From assembly GCF_011752815.1 (NCBI RefSeq), contig NZ_VWWV01000004.1:124001-188000 (forward strand): a stretch of DNA of 64,000 nucleotides, in the 5' to 3' direction. A program made the translations under genes and the position numbers. Each line of letters starts with the position of its first letter. The first letter of the stretch is position 1. Below the pieces are notes generated by a model. That model made no database searches, had not been told where the DNA came from, and saw nothing but the letters and a program-made list of their open reading frames with translations. The stretch comes from Enterobacter sp. Cy-643. Its GTDB lineage: Bacteria > Pseudomonadota > Gammaproteobacteria > Enterobacterales > Enterobacteriaceae. This document shows, piece by piece, positions 38,971 to 51,923 of this stretch.

Positions 38971-39175
38971 TTCGTGAAGAATCTGTGAGAAACAGAAGAT
39001 CTCTGCCGCGCTTTAGGCTATGATCCGCGGTCCCGATCGTGATCCAGCCTTCACCGGGGAAACCGCAAATAGCGGTTCGCGCGCCTCCCACAGCCTGAGA
39101 GCGTGTGTCAACAATCATGAATGTATAACTTTCAGTCTTCGTCTTTTTATCGACTTTGTTCGAGTGGAGTCCGCC

Positions 39176-40558
39176 GTGTCACTTTCGCTTTGGCAGCAGT
39201 GTCTTGCCCGATTGCAGGATGAGTTACCAGCCACAGAATTCAGTATGTGGATACGCCCCCTACAGGCGGAACTGAGCGATAACACGCTGGCTTTGTACGC
39301 GCCTAACCGTTTCGTGCTCGACTGGGTGCGTGATAAGTACCTTAATAATATCAATGGCCTGCTCAACGATTTCTGCGGCACCGATGCGCCTTTGCTGCGC
39401 TTCGAAGTCGGCAGTAAGCCCGTGACGCAGCCCGTTGCAGAGCTGGCTACTACCGCAGCCCCTGCCCAGGTTGCTCGCGCTGCGGCACCGATGCGCCCAA
39501 GCTGGGACAATGTGCCCGCACCGGCTGAACCTTCTTACCGTTCTAACGTTAACCTGAAACACACCTTTGATAACTTCGTTGAAGGTAAATCGAACCAGCT
39601 GGCCCGTGCAGCGGCACGCCAGGTGGCCGATAATCCAGGCGGCGCGTATAACCCGCTCTTCCTTTATGGCGGTACGGGTTTAGGTAAAACGCACCTTCTA
39701 CATGCGGTGGGTAACGGCATCATGGCCCGCAAGCCGAATGCTAAAGTGGTGTACATGCATTCCGAGCGCTTTGTTCAGGACATGGTTAAAGCGCTGCAGA
39801 ACAACGCTATCGAAGAGTTCAAACGCTACTACCGCTCGGTGGATGCGTTGCTTATCGATGACATCCAGTTTTTTGCCAATAAAGAACGTTCGCAGGAAGA
39901 GTTTTTCCACACCTTTAATGCCCTGCTGGAAGGGAATCAACAGATCATTCTGACGTCGGATCGCTATCCAAAAGAGATCAACGGCGTGGAGGATCGTTTG
40001 AAATCCCGTTTCGGATGGGGGCTGACGGTGGCGATCGAGCCGCCGGAGCTTGAAACCCGCGTGGCGATCCTGATGAAAAAGGCCGACGAGAACGATATCC
40101 GTCTGCCTGGAGAAGTGGCCTTCTTTATTGCCAAGCGACTGCGCTCCAACGTTCGAGAACTGGAAGGGGCGCTGAACCGCGTGATTGCCAACGCCAACTT
40201 TACAGGCCGGGCGATTACCATCGACTTCGTGCGTGAAGCGCTGCGCGATCTGCTTGCGCTTCAGGAGAAGCTGGTCACTATCGATAATATTCAGAAAACG
40301 GTGGCCGAGTATTATAAAATTAAGGTCGCTGACTTGCTGTCCAAGCGTCGCTCCCGTTCCGTTGCCCGCCCGCGCCAGATGGCGATGGCATTGGCAAAAG
40401 AGCTGACCAACCATAGCCTGCCGGAAATTGGCGATGCTTTTGGTGGACGCGATCACACCACGGTTTTACATGCCTGCCGCAAGATTGAGCAGCTGCGTGA
40501 AGAAAGCCACGATATCAAAGAAGATTTCTCCAATTTAATCAGAACATTATCTTCGTGA
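39176..40558 (+). CDS. dnaA: Chromosomal replication initiator DnaA
   Basis: DnaA opens oriC as an ATP-bound oligomer. The start is GTG at 39176, preceded by GGAG and giving the E. coli N-terminus [17 protein letters not shown]; 460 residues against 467 in E. coli. Domain I covers residues 1-85 and the variable, Ala/Pro-rich domain II is a little shorter than in E. coli, accounting for the length. Domain III (AAA+) has Walker [10 protein letters not shown] and Walker B LLIDDIQF. Domain IV ends with the DnaA-box-reading [15 protein letters not shown]. An upstream open extension to 39020 is not coding. dnaN follows after 4 bases. Confidence 0.98.
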   Translation: MSLSLWQQCLARLQDELPATEFSMWIRPLQAELSDNTLALYAPNRFVLDWVRDKYLNNINGLLNDFCGTDAPLLRFEVGSKPVTQPVAELATTAAPAQVARAAAPMRPSWDNVPAPAEPSYRSNVNLKHTFDNFVEGKSNQLARAAARQVADNPGGAYNPLFLYGGTGLGKTHLLHAVGNGIMARKPNAKVVYMHSERFVQDMVKALQNNAIEEFKRYYRSVDALLIDDIQFFANKERSQEEFFHTFNALLEGNQQIILTSDRYPKEINGVEDRLKSRFGWGLTVAIEPPELETRVAILMKKADENDIRLPGEVAFFIAKRLRSNVRELEGALNRVIANANFTGRAITIDFVREALRDLLALQEKLVTIDNIQKTVAEYYKIKVADLLSKRRSRSVARPRQMAMALAKELTNHSLPEIGDAFGGRDHTTVLHACRKIEQLREESHDIKEDFSNLIRTLSS

Positions 40559-40562
40559 CGCT

Positions 40563-41663
40563 ATGAAATTTACCGTTGAACGTGAACATTTATTAAAACC
40601 GCTGCAGCAGGTAAGTGGTCCCCTCGGAGGCCGCCCGACTCTGCCTATCCTGGGCAACCTGCTGCTGCAGGTGGCTGAAGGTGCACTCTCTTTAACCGGT
40701 ACCGATCTGGAAATGGAGATGGTGGCGCGCGTGGCGCTGGTACAGCCTCATGAACCTGGGGCCACGACCGTACCGGCACGTAAATTCTTCGATATCTGCC
40801 GTGGCCTGCCGGAAGGGGCGGAAATTGCGGTACAGCTGGAGGGTGACCGCATGCTGGTGCGCTCCGGGCGTAGCCGCTTCTCGCTTTCCACGCTGCCGGC
40901 GGCGGACTTCCCGAACCTGGACGACTGGCAAAGCGAGGTAGAATTTACCCTGCCGCAGGCGACCATGAAGCGCCTGATCGAAGCCACGCAGTTCTCTATG
41001 GCGCATCAGGACGTTCGCTATTATCTGAACGGCATGCTGTTCGAAACCGAAGGCGAAGACCTGCGTACCGTTGCAACGGACGGCCACCGCCTGGCGGTCT
41101 GTTCGATGCCGGTTGGGCAGCCTTTGCCAAATCATTCGGTCATCGTGCCGCGTAAAGGCGTGATTGAGCTGATGCGCATGCTCGACGGCGGAGAAACTCC
41201 GCTGCGCGTGCAGATCGGCAGCAATAACATTCGCGCCCACGTCGGCGACTTCATCTTTACCTCCAAGCTGGTGGATGGCCGCTTCCCGGACTATCGTCGC
41301 GTACTGCCGAAGAACCCGGATAAACACCTCGATGCGGGCTGCGACCTGCTGAAACAGGCGTTTGCCCGTGCGGCGATTCTGTCGAACGAGAAATTCCGCG
41401 GCGTGCGCCTGTTCGTCAGCGCAAACCAGCTGAAAATCACGGCAAACAACCCTGAGCAGGAAGAAGCAGAAGAAATTCTGGACGTTTCCTACGACGGTAC
41501 CGAGATGGAAATCGGCTTCAACGTCAGCTATGTGCTGGACGTGCTGAACGCCCTGAAGTGCGAGAACGTCCGCATTCTGCTGACCGACTCCGTTTCCAGC
41601 GTGCAGATTGAAGACGCGGCCAGCCAGGCGGCGGCCTATGTTGTTATGCCAATGAGACTGTAG
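40563..41663 (+). CDS. dnaN: DNA polymerase III sliding clamp (beta)
   Basis: The beta clamp has 366 residues, as in E. coli. It is a dimeric ring that tethers polymerase III and many partners to DNA. It starts KFTVEREHLLKPLQQVSGPLGGRPTLPIL and ends in the hydrophobic-pocket tail YVVMPMRL. Three clamp domains of about 120 residues each are apparent. Its TAG stop is immediately followed by the recF ATG, in the dnaA-dnaN-recF-gyrB operon. Confidence 0.98.
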   Translation: MKFTVEREHLLKPLQQVSGPLGGRPTLPILGNLLLQVAEGALSLTGTDLEMEMVARVALVQPHEPGATTVPARKFFDICRGLPEGAEIAVQLEGDRMLVRSGRSRFSLSTLPAADFPNLDDWQSEVEFTLPQATMKRLIEATQFSMAHQDVRYYLNGMLFETEGEDLRTVATDGHRLAVCSMPVGQPLPNHSVIVPRKGVIELMRMLDGGETPLRVQIGSNNIRAHVGDFIFTSKLVDGRFPDYRRVLPKNPDKHLDAGCDLLKQAFARAAILSNEKFRGVRLFVSANQLKITANNPEQEEAEEILDVSYDGTEMEIGFNVSYVLDVLNALKCENVRILLTDSVSSVQIEDAASQAAAYVVMPMRL

Positions 41664-45180
<3,517 letters not shown>

Positions 45181-45199
45181 GGTAAATTGTTCTAATCCA

Positions 45200-45387
45200 G
45201 GAGCCGTGCTTTTAGCACGGCTTTATCTTTTTGACAAAGAAGGAAAAAGCATGGTTTTTCCATCTTTGTGGTTAGCAGTCGAAAATCAATGAATTGATTT
45301 TCCTCGTTTATTTTTTGGTGCTCTCTGGTATCGCATCAATATTTTTGTATCACCATCGTGATGGAGCCGTGCTTTTAGCACGGCTTT
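45200..45387 (+). repeat. Duplicated gyrB terminator flanking palindromic element, copy 2
   Basis: Two identical 25-base blocks (45200-45224 and 45363-45387) each form the hairpin AGCCGTGCTTTTAGCACGGCT followed by T residues. Between them lie a 36-base near-perfect palindrome (45234-45269, core GGAAAAAGCATGGTTTTTCC) and a second perfect palindrome, GAAAATCAAT, GA, ATTGATTTTC (45281-45302). The palindromic part matches the element between bcsA and bcsB (8622-8700). The layout suggests an insertion with duplication of the terminator, or a tandem duplication. Either terminator copy can end gyrB transcription. Confidence 0.7.
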
Positions 45388-45443
45388 TTTTATGGGCGCT
45401 ATACTTTCCGGTGTCGAATTTCTACATCACAGAGGCAACTCCC

Positions 45444-45842
45444 ATGGGACTTTTTGATCAGGTTGCGGGCTCGCTGCTGAACGGCGACGCCGGTAAATAT
45501 CAGGCCATTCTAAGTTGGGTTGAGCAGCAGGGCGGGATTCAGGCACTGCTGGACAAGCTGCGTCAGGGCGGCTTAGGCGAAATCGTTTCCTCGTGGCTCA
45601 GCAGCAACAGTACAAACCAGTCGCTGAGCGGCGATCAGATAACCCAGGCGCTGGGTTCACCGTCCGTTGCGGCACTGGGGGAAAAACTGGGCGTGGATAC
45701 CGACTCGGCTTCCGCTTTACTGGCGGAATATTTGCCGAAGGTGATCGACGCGCTGTCGCCAAACGGCGAAGTCACGCCGGAAGCCCATAACGACCTGCTA
45801 AGCGCGGGTGTTAACCTGTTGAAAGGTAAGTTGTTCAGCTGA
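45444..45842 (+). CDS. yidB: DUF937 protein YidB
   Basis: YidB is a 132-residue soluble protein of the DUF937 family, of unknown function. It matches E. coli YidB: MGLFDQVAGSLLNGDAGKYQ at the start, SWVEQQGGIQALLDKL, LGEKLGVDTDSASALLAEYLPKVIDALSP, and DLLSAGVNLLKGKLF at the end. The start is ATG at 45444 with AGAGG upstream. The frame is open further upstream to 45294, but that part reads through the terminator and repeat. A terminator follows at 45854. Confidence 0.9.
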   Translation: MGLFDQVAGSLLNGDAGKYQAILSWVEQQGGIQALLDKLRQGGLGEIVSSWLSSNSTNQSLSGDQITQALGSPSVAALGEKLGVDTDSASALLAEYLPKVIDALSPNGEVTPEAHNDLLSAGVNLLKGKLFS

Positions 45843-45853
45843 CCTTCTTGTTG

Positions 45854-45879
45854 GCCCCGGCATTCTGTCCGGGGCTTTT
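45854..45879 (+). terminator. Terminator after yidB
   Basis: GCCCCGG, an 8-base loop and CCGGGGC are followed by TTTT, 12 bases after the yidB stop. The stem is GC-only. Confidence 0.8.
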
Positions 45880-45990
45880 AAAAGAGGAGTTTGCCCGCCG
45901 CCTCTCATCCCCCTTTTCCCCGGCGTTTGCTGCTGTTTTTTGAGCGGAATCGCGTTAGCATGAGGTAAATCCATTACCTCTGAAGATCCC

Positions 45991-46803
45991 ATGGCCATAA
46001 AACTGATTGCAATTGATATGGATGGCACGCTGCTGCTGCCAGACCACACCATTTCCCCGGCGGTAAAACAGGCCGTTGCGGCGGCACGCGAGCGCGGCGT
46101 GAACGTCGTCATCTGTACCGGTCGCCCGTTTGCAGGCGTTGAAAGCTACCTGCGTGAGCTGCAGATGGATAAGCCCGGCGACTACTGCATCACCTACAAC
46201 GGGGCGCTGGTGCAGAAGGCGAGCGACGGCAGCACCGTCGCCCAGACGGCGCTGAACTATGACGACTATCGTTTCCTGGAAAGCCTGTCCCGCGAAGTGG
46301 GTTCGCACTTCCACGCGCTGGATCGCCATACCCTTTACACTGCGAACCGCGATATCAGTTACTACACGGTGCATGAGTCCTTTATCGCCAGCATTCCATT
46401 GGTGTTCTGCGAAGCGGAAAACATGGATAAAAACGGCGAGTTCCTGAAAGTCATGATGATTGACGAGCCGGCTATTCTCGATGAGGCCATCGCCCGAATC
46501 CCGGCCGACGTCTTTGAGCGTTATACGCTGCTGAAAAGCTCCCCTTACTTTCTGGAAATCCTCGACAAGCGCGTCAATAAAGGCACCGGCGTGAAGTCAC
46601 TGGCGGAGAAACTGGGCATTAAGCCGGAAGAAGTGATGACCATTGGCGACCAGGAAAACGACATCGCAATGCTGGAATACGCCGGCATGGGTGTGGCAAT
46701 GGACAACGCGACCGACAAAGTGAAAGCCGTCAGCAACTTCGTCACCAAATCTAACCTGGAAGACGGCGTGGCCTACGCTATTGAGAAGTTTGTACTGAAC
46801 TAA
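45991..46803 (+). CDS. yidA: Sugar-phosphate phosphatase YidA
   Basis: YidA is a 270-residue Cof-type HAD hydrolase with a large C2 cap. Motif I is IAIDMDGTLL (nucleophile Asp9), motif II VICTGR, the Lys of motif III lies in NKGTGVKSLAEKLGI, and motif IV is MTIGDQENDIAMLEYAG. The E. coli enzyme dephosphorylates several sugar phosphates in vitro. It is a single gene between yidB and dgoR with its own terminator; the K-12 gene yidX is not present after it. Confidence 0.95.
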   Translation: MAIKLIAIDMDGTLLLPDHTISPAVKQAVAAARERGVNVVICTGRPFAGVESYLRELQMDKPGDYCITYNGALVQKASDGSTVAQTALNYDDYRFLESLSREVGSHFHALDRHTLYTANRDISYYTVHESFIASIPLVFCEAENMDKNGEFLKVMMIDEPAILDEAIARIPADVFERYTLLKSSPYFLEILDKRVNKGTGVKSLAEKLGIKPEEVMTIGDQENDIAMLEYAGMGVAMDNATDKVKAVSNFVTKSNLEDGVAYAIEKFVLN

Positions 46804-46823
46804 CGCGTTCTTCTCTCGCCTGC

Positions 46824-46852
46824 TGCCCTGGCTCTGCCGGGGCTTTTTTTTA
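46824..46852 (+). terminator. Terminator after yidA
   Basis: GCCCTGG, CTCTG and CCGGGGC form a stem with one G-T pair, followed by eight T, about 20 bases after the yidA stop. Confidence 0.82.
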
Positions 46853-46890
46853 TCTTTTCGTTTATGGGTTGTCTATTATGTGATCCATAT

Positions 46891-46920
46891 TGTAGTACAG
46901 CATTGATATATTGTACTACA
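46891..46920 (+). promoter_or_regulatory. Two DgoR-type operators upstream of dgoR
   Basis: TGTAGTACA (46891-46899) and TGTACTACA (46912-46920) are each perfect palindromes of four bases around one central base, and are inverted copies of each other. Their centres are 21 bases apart, about two helical turns. This fits the single-base-spaced inverted repeats described for DgoR in E. coli, where D-galactonate releases repression of the dgo operon. Confidence 0.75.
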
Positions 46921-47030
46921 TTGGGCGTCATGAAACGGCAGCGGGTTTCACATTTGTACTTCAAAAATGCGGTGAAATTCGGCGGGAGCGGTAAAGTAGC
47001 GGGTAAGACTTTGTGAACAAGGAACCCGTC

Positions 47031-47720
47031 ATGACCCTTAATAAAACCGACCGCATCATCGTCACGCTGGGCCAGCAAATCGTTAGTGGTAAATACGCGC
47101 CGGGAGCGGCATTACCGGCAGAAGCCGACCTGTGCGAAGAGTTTGAAACTTCGCGCAACATCATTCGGGAAGTGTTTCGCTCGCTAATGGCAAAGCGGCT
47201 GATTGAAATGAAACGCTATCGTGGCGCATTTGTTCAGCCCCGTAATCAGTGGAATTACCTCGATACCGAGGTGTTGCAGTGGGTGCTGGCGAACGATTAC
47301 GACCCGCGCCTTATCGCCGCGATGAGCGAAGTGCGAAATCTGGTTGAACCTGCCATTGCCCGCTGGGCGGCCGAGCGGGCTACATCGAATGACCTGGCGC
47401 GGATAGAAGGCGCCCTGAACGATATGGTGGCGAATAACCAAAGCCGCGATGCGTTTAACGAGGCGGATATTCGCTACCACGAAGCGGTCCTGGAGTCCGT
47501 GCATAACCCGGTTTTGCAGCAGTTGAGTATTGCTATCAGCTCCCTGCAGCGGGCCGTTTTTGAGCGAACCTGGATGGGGGATGAGGCCAATATGCCGAGG
47601 ACCCTGCAGGAACATAAAGCGCTGTATGACGCGATCCGTCACCAGGACAGCGCGGCAGCGGAGCAGGCGGCGCTCACCATGATCGCCAGCTCCACTAAAC
47701 GACTAAAGGACATTACATGA
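47031..47720 (+). CDS. dgoR: D-galactonate-responsive repressor DgoR
   Basis: DgoR is a 229-residue GntR-family (FadR subfamily) repressor of the dgo operon, released by D-galactonate. The N-terminal winged helix is GKYAPGAALPAEADLCEEFETSRNIIREVFRSL (the recognition part is SRNIIREV). The C-terminal FCD domain has the metal-binding residues in NEADIRYHEAVLES and MIASSTKRLKD. The start is ATG at 47031, with AAGGA eight bases upstream; a GTG at 47013 is in frame but less suitable. The stop overlaps the dgoK start as ATGA. Confidence 0.95.
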   Translation: MTLNKTDRIIVTLGQQIVSGKYAPGAALPAEADLCEEFETSRNIIREVFRSLMAKRLIEMKRYRGAFVQPRNQWNYLDTEVLQWVLANDYDPRLIAAMSEVRNLVEPAIARWAAERATSNDLARIEGALNDMVANNQSRDAFNEADIRYHEAVLESVHNPVLQQLSIAISSLQRAVFERTWMGDEANMPRTLQEHKALYDAIRHQDSAAAEQAALTMIASSTKRLKDIT

Positions 47721-48601
47721 CAACTCGCTACATCGCCATTGACTGGGGATCGACCAACCTTCGCGCCTGGCTTTACCAGGGTGAAGCGTGCATCGACAGC
47801 CGCAAAAGTACTTCAGGCGTTACGCGCCTGGGCGGCAGATCCCCGGAGGCGGTGTTTAGTGAGATTGTTGCAGGCTGGCGAGACACGCCCACGCCTGTGC
47901 TGATGGCCGGTATGGTCGGCAGCAACGCAGGCTGGAAAATTGCTCCGTATCTGCCGTGCCCTGCGCGTTTTGCTACTTTCAGCGAGCAGATGACCGCCGC
48001 GGCTGAGCAGGTGTGGATAGTCCCTGGCCTGTGCGTTCAGCGCGAAGACAACCAAAACGTGATGCGCGGCGAAGAAACCCAACTGCTGGGCGCCCGCTCG
48101 CTGCAGCCTGCTCCGCTTTACATTATGCCCGGCACCCACTGCAAATGGGTGCAAACAGATGAAGAGTCGGTGCTCGATTTCCGCACCGTCTTGACCGGCG
48201 AACTGCATCATCTGCTACTTCAGCATTCCCTGATTGGTACCGGTCTGCCGGAACAGCAGGCCAGCCCCGAGGCGTTTAACGCCGGGCTCGAGCGTGGGAT
48301 CAATGATGACAACCTGCTGCCGCAGCTCTTTGAGATCCGCGCCGCGCACGTCCTGGGCCAGCTTCCGCGAGAGCAGGTAAGCGACTTCCTTTCCGGGCTG
48401 TTGATTGGCAGCGAAGTGGCGACAATGACGCGCCGTTTCGCTTGTCCGGTCGGGCAGCCTGTCACTATTGTTGCCAACCCGGCGCTTAGCGCTCGCTACC
48501 AGGTGGCTTTATCTCAGCTCGGCTTTAGCAGCCAGGTGATAGATGGCGACAATGCTTTCCAGGCAGGAATAAGGAGTATTGCAAATGCAGTGGCAAACTA
48601 A
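47717..48601 (+). CDS. dgoK: 2-dehydro-3-deoxygalactonokinase DgoK
   Basis: DgoK phosphorylates 2-dehydro-3-deoxy-D-galactonate, the second step of D-galactonate breakdown. It is a 294-residue protein of the DgoK family in the ASKHA fold. It starts YIAIDWGSTNLRAWLY, which holds the phosphate-1 loop, and has MAGMVGSNAGW, MPGTHCKWV and FLSGLLIGSEV. It overlaps dgoR by 4 bases and dgoA by 17, so the operon is tightly coupled. Confidence 0.95.
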   Translation: MTTRYIAIDWGSTNLRAWLYQGEACIDSRKSTSGVTRLGGRSPEAVFSEIVAGWRDTPTPVLMAGMVGSNAGWKIAPYLPCPARFATFSEQMTAAAEQVWIVPGLCVQREDNQNVMRGEETQLLGARSLQPAPLYIMPGTHCKWVQTDEESVLDFRTVLTGELHHLLLQHSLIGTGLPEQQASPEAFNAGLERGINDDNLLPQLFEIRAAHVLGQLPREQVSDFLSGLLIGSEVATMTRRFACPVGQPVTIVANPALSARYQVALSQLGFSSQVIDGDNAFQAGIRSIANAVAN

Positions 48602-49202
48602 GCTTCCGCTGATCGCGATTTTACGCGGTATCACCCCGCAGGAGGTTAAGGCGCACGTGGCTGCGCTGCTGGACGCCGGGTTTGATGCGGTGGAAATTCC
48701 CCTCAACTCACCGCAGTGGCAGCAAAGCATCGCTTCGATGGTCGCAGAGTTCGGCGATAAAGCGCTGATCGGGGCGGGCACGGTGCTCAAGACGGAGCAA
48801 GTGGATGAGCTGGCGGCGATGGGCAGCAAGCTGATGGTCACACCCAACACACAGCCGGATGTGATTCGCCGTGCCGTGGCAAACGGTATGACGGTTTGTG
48901 CGGGCTGCGCGACGGCCTCTGAAGCTTTTTCCGCACTGGATGCGGGCGCTCAGACGCTGAAAATTTTCCCTTCTTCTGCCTTCGGGCCGGACTATATCAA
49001 GGCGCTGAAAGCCGTGCTTCCGCCGGAGGTGCCGGTGTTTGCCGTCGGGGGCGTCACCCCGGAAAACCTGCACATCTGGCTGCAGGCCGGCTGTGCAGGT
49101 GCGGGTCTGGGGAGTGATTTATACCGCGCCGGGCAGCCGGTGAGCCGCACCAGCGAAAGGGCAAAAGCATTTGTTAAAGCGTATCAAGAGGCCGTGCAAT
49201 GA
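48585..49202 (+). CDS. dgoA: 2-dehydro-3-deoxy-6-phosphogalactonate aldolase DgoA
   Basis: DgoA cleaves KDPGal to pyruvate and glyceraldehyde-3-phosphate. It is a 205-residue class I aldolase of the KDPG family. The Schiff-base Lys lies in [14 protein letters not shown], the catalytic Glu in VEIPLNSP, and the phosphate site in [10 protein letters not shown] and [10 protein letters not shown]. The start is ATG at 48585 with AAGGAG upstream, rather than the TTG at 48579. Unlike older K-12 annotations, it is a separate gene from dgoD, joined by ATGA overlap. Confidence 0.95.
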   Translation: MQWQTKLPLIAILRGITPQEVKAHVAALLDAGFDAVEIPLNSPQWQQSIASMVAEFGDKALIGAGTVLKTEQVDELAAMGSKLMVTPNTQPDVIRRAVANGMTVCAGCATASEAFSALDAGAQTLKIFPSSAFGPDYIKALKAVLPPEVPVFAVGGVTPENLHIWLQAGCAGAGLGSDLYRAGQPVSRTSERAKAFVKAYQEAVQ

Positions 49203-50347
49203 AAATTACCAAACTGACGACGTACCGTTTACCGCCCCGCTGGATGTTCCTGAAAATTGAAACAGACGAAGGCGTAGTGGGCTGGGGGGAACCGGTTATT
49301 GAAGGCCGCGCCCGCAGCGTTGAGGCGGCGGTGCATGAGTTAAGCGAATACCTGATTGGCCAGGATCCTGCCCGCATTAACGACCTGTGGCAGGTGATGT
49401 ATCGCGGTGGATTTTACCGCGGCGGACCGATTTTGATGAGCGCTATTGCCGGTATCGACCAGGCGCTGTGGGATATTAAAGGTAAGGTGCTCAACGCGCC
49501 GGTATGGCAGCTGATGGGCGGCCTGGTACGGGATAAAATTAAAGCCTACAGCTGGGTCGGCGGCGATCGCCCGGCGGATGTGATCGACGGGATTAAATCT
49601 TTACGTAAAATTGGTTTTGATACCTTTAAGTTAAACGGCTGCGAGGAGATGGGCATTATTGATAATTCCCGCGCCGTTGATTCTGCGGTAAATACTGTCG
49701 CGAAAATTCGAGAAGCCTTCGGCAATGAAATTGAATTTGGTCTTGATTTTCATGGGCGAGTTAGCGCCCCAATGGCGAAAGTATTAATTAAAGAGCTGGA
49801 GCCGTATCGCCCCCTGTTTATTGAAGAGCCGGTTCTGGCTGAACAGGCAGAATATTACCCACGGCTGGCCGCACAGACGCATATTCCTATTGCGGCGGGT
49901 GAACGTATGTTTTCTCGATTTGAATTCAAACGCGTACTGGAGGCAGGTGGGATTGCTATTCTGCAGCCGGATCTCTCGCATGCAGGTGGCATCACTGAGT
50001 GTTACAAAATTGCAGGCATGGCAGAGGCTTACGATGTTTCTCTGGCACCGCACTGCCCGCTGGGGCCGATTGCGCTGGCCGCCTGTTTACACATCGACTT
50101 TGTTTCCCACAATGCGGTATTCCAGGAGCAAAGCATGGGCATCCACTATAACAAAGGCGCCGAGCTGCTTGATTTTGTAAAAAATAAAGAAGACTTCAAA
50201 ATGGACGGCGGTTATTTCCTGCCGTTGATGAAGCCGGGTCTTGGCGTTGAAATTGATGAAGAGCAGGTGATTGCCCGCAGTAAAAACGTTACCGACTGGC
50301 GCAACCCTTTATGGCGTCACGCCGACGGTTCCGTGGCTGAATGGTAA
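49199..50347 (+). CDS. dgoD: D-galactonate dehydratase DgoD
   Basis: DgoD removes water from D-galactonate in the first catabolic step. It is a 382-residue enolase-superfamily enzyme of the mandelate racemase subgroup. Metal ligands lie in GLDFHGR (Asp ~183), IEEPV (Glu ~209) and AAGERMF (Glu ~235); catalytic His residues are in DFHGR (~185) and APHCPLGP (~285). The length is the same as E. coli DgoD. A 109-base gap separates it from dgoT. Confidence 0.97.
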   Translation: MKITKLTTYRLPPRWMFLKIETDEGVVGWGEPVIEGRARSVEAAVHELSEYLIGQDPARINDLWQVMYRGGFYRGGPILMSAIAGIDQALWDIKGKVLNAPVWQLMGGLVRDKIKAYSWVGGDRPADVIDGIKSLRKIGFDTFKLNGCEEMGIIDNSRAVDSAVNTVAKIREAFGNEIEFGLDFHGRVSAPMAKVLIKELEPYRPLFIEEPVLAEQAEYYPRLAAQTHIPIAAGERMFSRFEFKRVLEAGGIAILQPDLSHAGGITECYKIAGMAEAYDVSLAPHCPLGPIALAACLHIDFVSHNAVFQEQSMGIHYNKGAELLDFVKNKEDFKMDGGYFLPLMKPGLGVEIDEEQVIARSKNVTDWRNPLWRHADGSVAEW

Positions 50348-50456
50348 AGAAATAACGCCAGACGTCAGCAGTAAACAATAAAACATTATAAACACCCTCT
50401 GTATAACAGGGCATGGTGATGAGATTCCCCATGCCATATTTTGGAGACGAAATATC

Positions 50457-51752
50457 ATGGATATTTCTGCAACTGCGGCGAAACCTACGCGCCGCCGTTA
50501 TTTAACGTTGGTGATGATCTTTATTACGGTGGTGATTTGCTACGTTGACCGCGCCAACCTCGCGGTCGCGTCGGCCCATATTCAGGAAGAGTTTGGCATC
50601 ACCAAAACGGAAATGGGTTATATCTTCTCGGCCTTTGCCTGGCTTTATACCCTGTGCCAGATCCCGGGCGGCTGGTTTCTCGACCGCGTGGGTTCCCGAC
50701 TGACCTACTTTATTGCCATCATGGGGTGGTCCGTTGCCACGTTATTCCAGGGGTTTGCGACCGGCCTGATGTCGCTGATTGGCCTGCGTGCGATCACGGG
50801 TATTTTTGAAGCGCCGGCGTTCCCGACCAATAACCGTATGGTGACCAGCTGGTTCCCCGAGCGTGAGCGTGCCTCTGCCGTGGGCTTTTACACCTCCGGG
50901 CAGTTTGTTGGCCTGGCGTTCCTGACGCCGCTGCTGATCTGGATCCAGGAGATGCTCAGCTGGCACTGGGTGTTTATCGTTACCGGCGGCATTGGCATTA
51001 TTTGGGCGTTGATCTGGATAAAGGTTTATCAGCCGCCGCGTAAAAGTAAAGGTATTAACGCCGCTGAGCTGGAGTATATCCGTGAGGGTGGTGGTCTGAT
51101 AGACGGCGATGCGCCGGTTGAGAAAAAGGAGCGCAAGCCGCTGAGTGCCGCCGACTGGAAGCTAGTGTTCCACCGCAAACTGGTGGGCGTCTATCTGGGC
51201 CAGTTCGCGGTTGCCTCTACGCTGTGGTTCTTCCTGACCTGGTTCCCTAACTACCTGACGCAGGAAAAAGGCATCACCGCGTTGAAAGCAGGTTTTATGA
51301 CGACGGTGCCGTTCCTGGCCGCTTTCTTTGGCGTGCTGCTGTCCGGATGGGTTGCCGACCGCCTGGTACGTAAAGGATATTCGCTGGGGATTGCGCGTAA
51401 AACGCCGATCATCTGCGGTCTGCTGCTTTCTACCTGCATTATGGCCGCCAACTACACTGAAGATCCGATGTGGATCATGATCCTGATGGCGATTGCCTTC
51501 TTCGGCAACGGCTTTGCCTCTATCACGTGGTCACTGGTGTCTTCCCTGGCACCGATGCGCCTGATTGGACTGACGGGAGGCGTGTTTAACTTTGTGGGCG
51601 GCCTGGGTGGGATTACCGTGCCACTGGTCGTCGGTTATCTGGCTCAGGGCTACGGATTTGCCCCGGCGCTGGTGTATATCGCGGCGGTTGCTCTGCTGGG
51701 CGCACTTTCCTACATCCTGCTGGTGGGAAAAGTGGAAAGGGTTGGTCAATAA
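50457..51752 (+). CDS. dgoT: D-galactonate:H+ symporter DgoT
   Basis: DgoT is a 431-residue, twelve-helix major facilitator of the anion:cation symporter family that imports D-galactonate. Helix 1 has [17 protein letters not shown] with the Asp-Arg pair, and the loop motif is [11 protein letters not shown]. In the second half [15 protein letters not shown] and [28 protein letters not shown] are conserved. It is the last intact gene of dgoRKADT. A GH1 remnant with its own ribosome binding site begins 51 bases later. Confidence 0.95.
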   Translation: MDISATAAKPTRRRYLTLVMIFITVVICYVDRANLAVASAHIQEEFGITKTEMGYIFSAFAWLYTLCQIPGGWFLDRVGSRLTYFIAIMGWSVATLFQGFATGLMSLIGLRAITGIFEAPAFPTNNRMVTSWFPERERASAVGFYTSGQFVGLAFLTPLLIWIQEMLSWHWVFIVTGGIGIIWALIWIKVYQPPRKSKGINAAELEYIREGGGLIDGDAPVEKKERKPLSAADWKLVFHRKLVGVYLGQFAVASTLWFFLTWFPNYLTQEKGITALKAGFMTTVPFLAAFFGVLLSGWVADRLVRKGYSLGIARKTPIICGLLLSTCIMAANYTEDPMWIMILMAIAFFGNGFASITWSLVSSLAPMRLIGLTGGVFNFVGGLGGITVPLVVGYLAQGYGFAPALVYIAAVALLGALSYILLVGKVERVGQ

Positions 51753-51803
51753 GAAAGTCGGGGGCGCCGGGCGCGCTCCCGAACTGTCGGATGCAGGGGG
51801 ATG

Positions 51804-51923
51804 TATGAAAGACTGCTTTCCCGAAAAATTTTGGTGGGGTACGGCGACCAGCGCCACGCAGTCAGAGGGGCGAGCTGAGGGCGATGGTAAGGGGGTGTCG
51901 CGCCCGGCGAGATCAAAGCGGTG
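51804..51923 (+). pseudogene. GH1 phospho-beta-glycosidase remnant
   Basis: An ATG with a strong AGGGGG ribosome binding site opens a 39-codon frame. The first 30 residues are a clear GH1 N-terminus: FPEKFWWGTATSATQSEGRA, then EGDGKG. The family needs about 450-480 residues, so nearly all of the gene is missing. The last residues (VSRPARSKR) are unrelated to GH1 and mark a deletion junction near 51895. It probably was a 6-phospho-glycosidase gene cotranscribed with dgoT. Confidence 0.8.

Noticed and set aside
39020-39175. Upstream extension of dnaA
   Set aside because: The GTG at 39176 has a ribosome binding site and gives the conserved DnaA N-terminus; the extension reads through the promoter region.
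45294-45443. N-terminal extension of yidB with a hydrophobic start
   Set aside because: The extra residues translate the duplicated terminator and repeat; the ATG at 45444 has a ribosome binding site and matches E. coli YidB.
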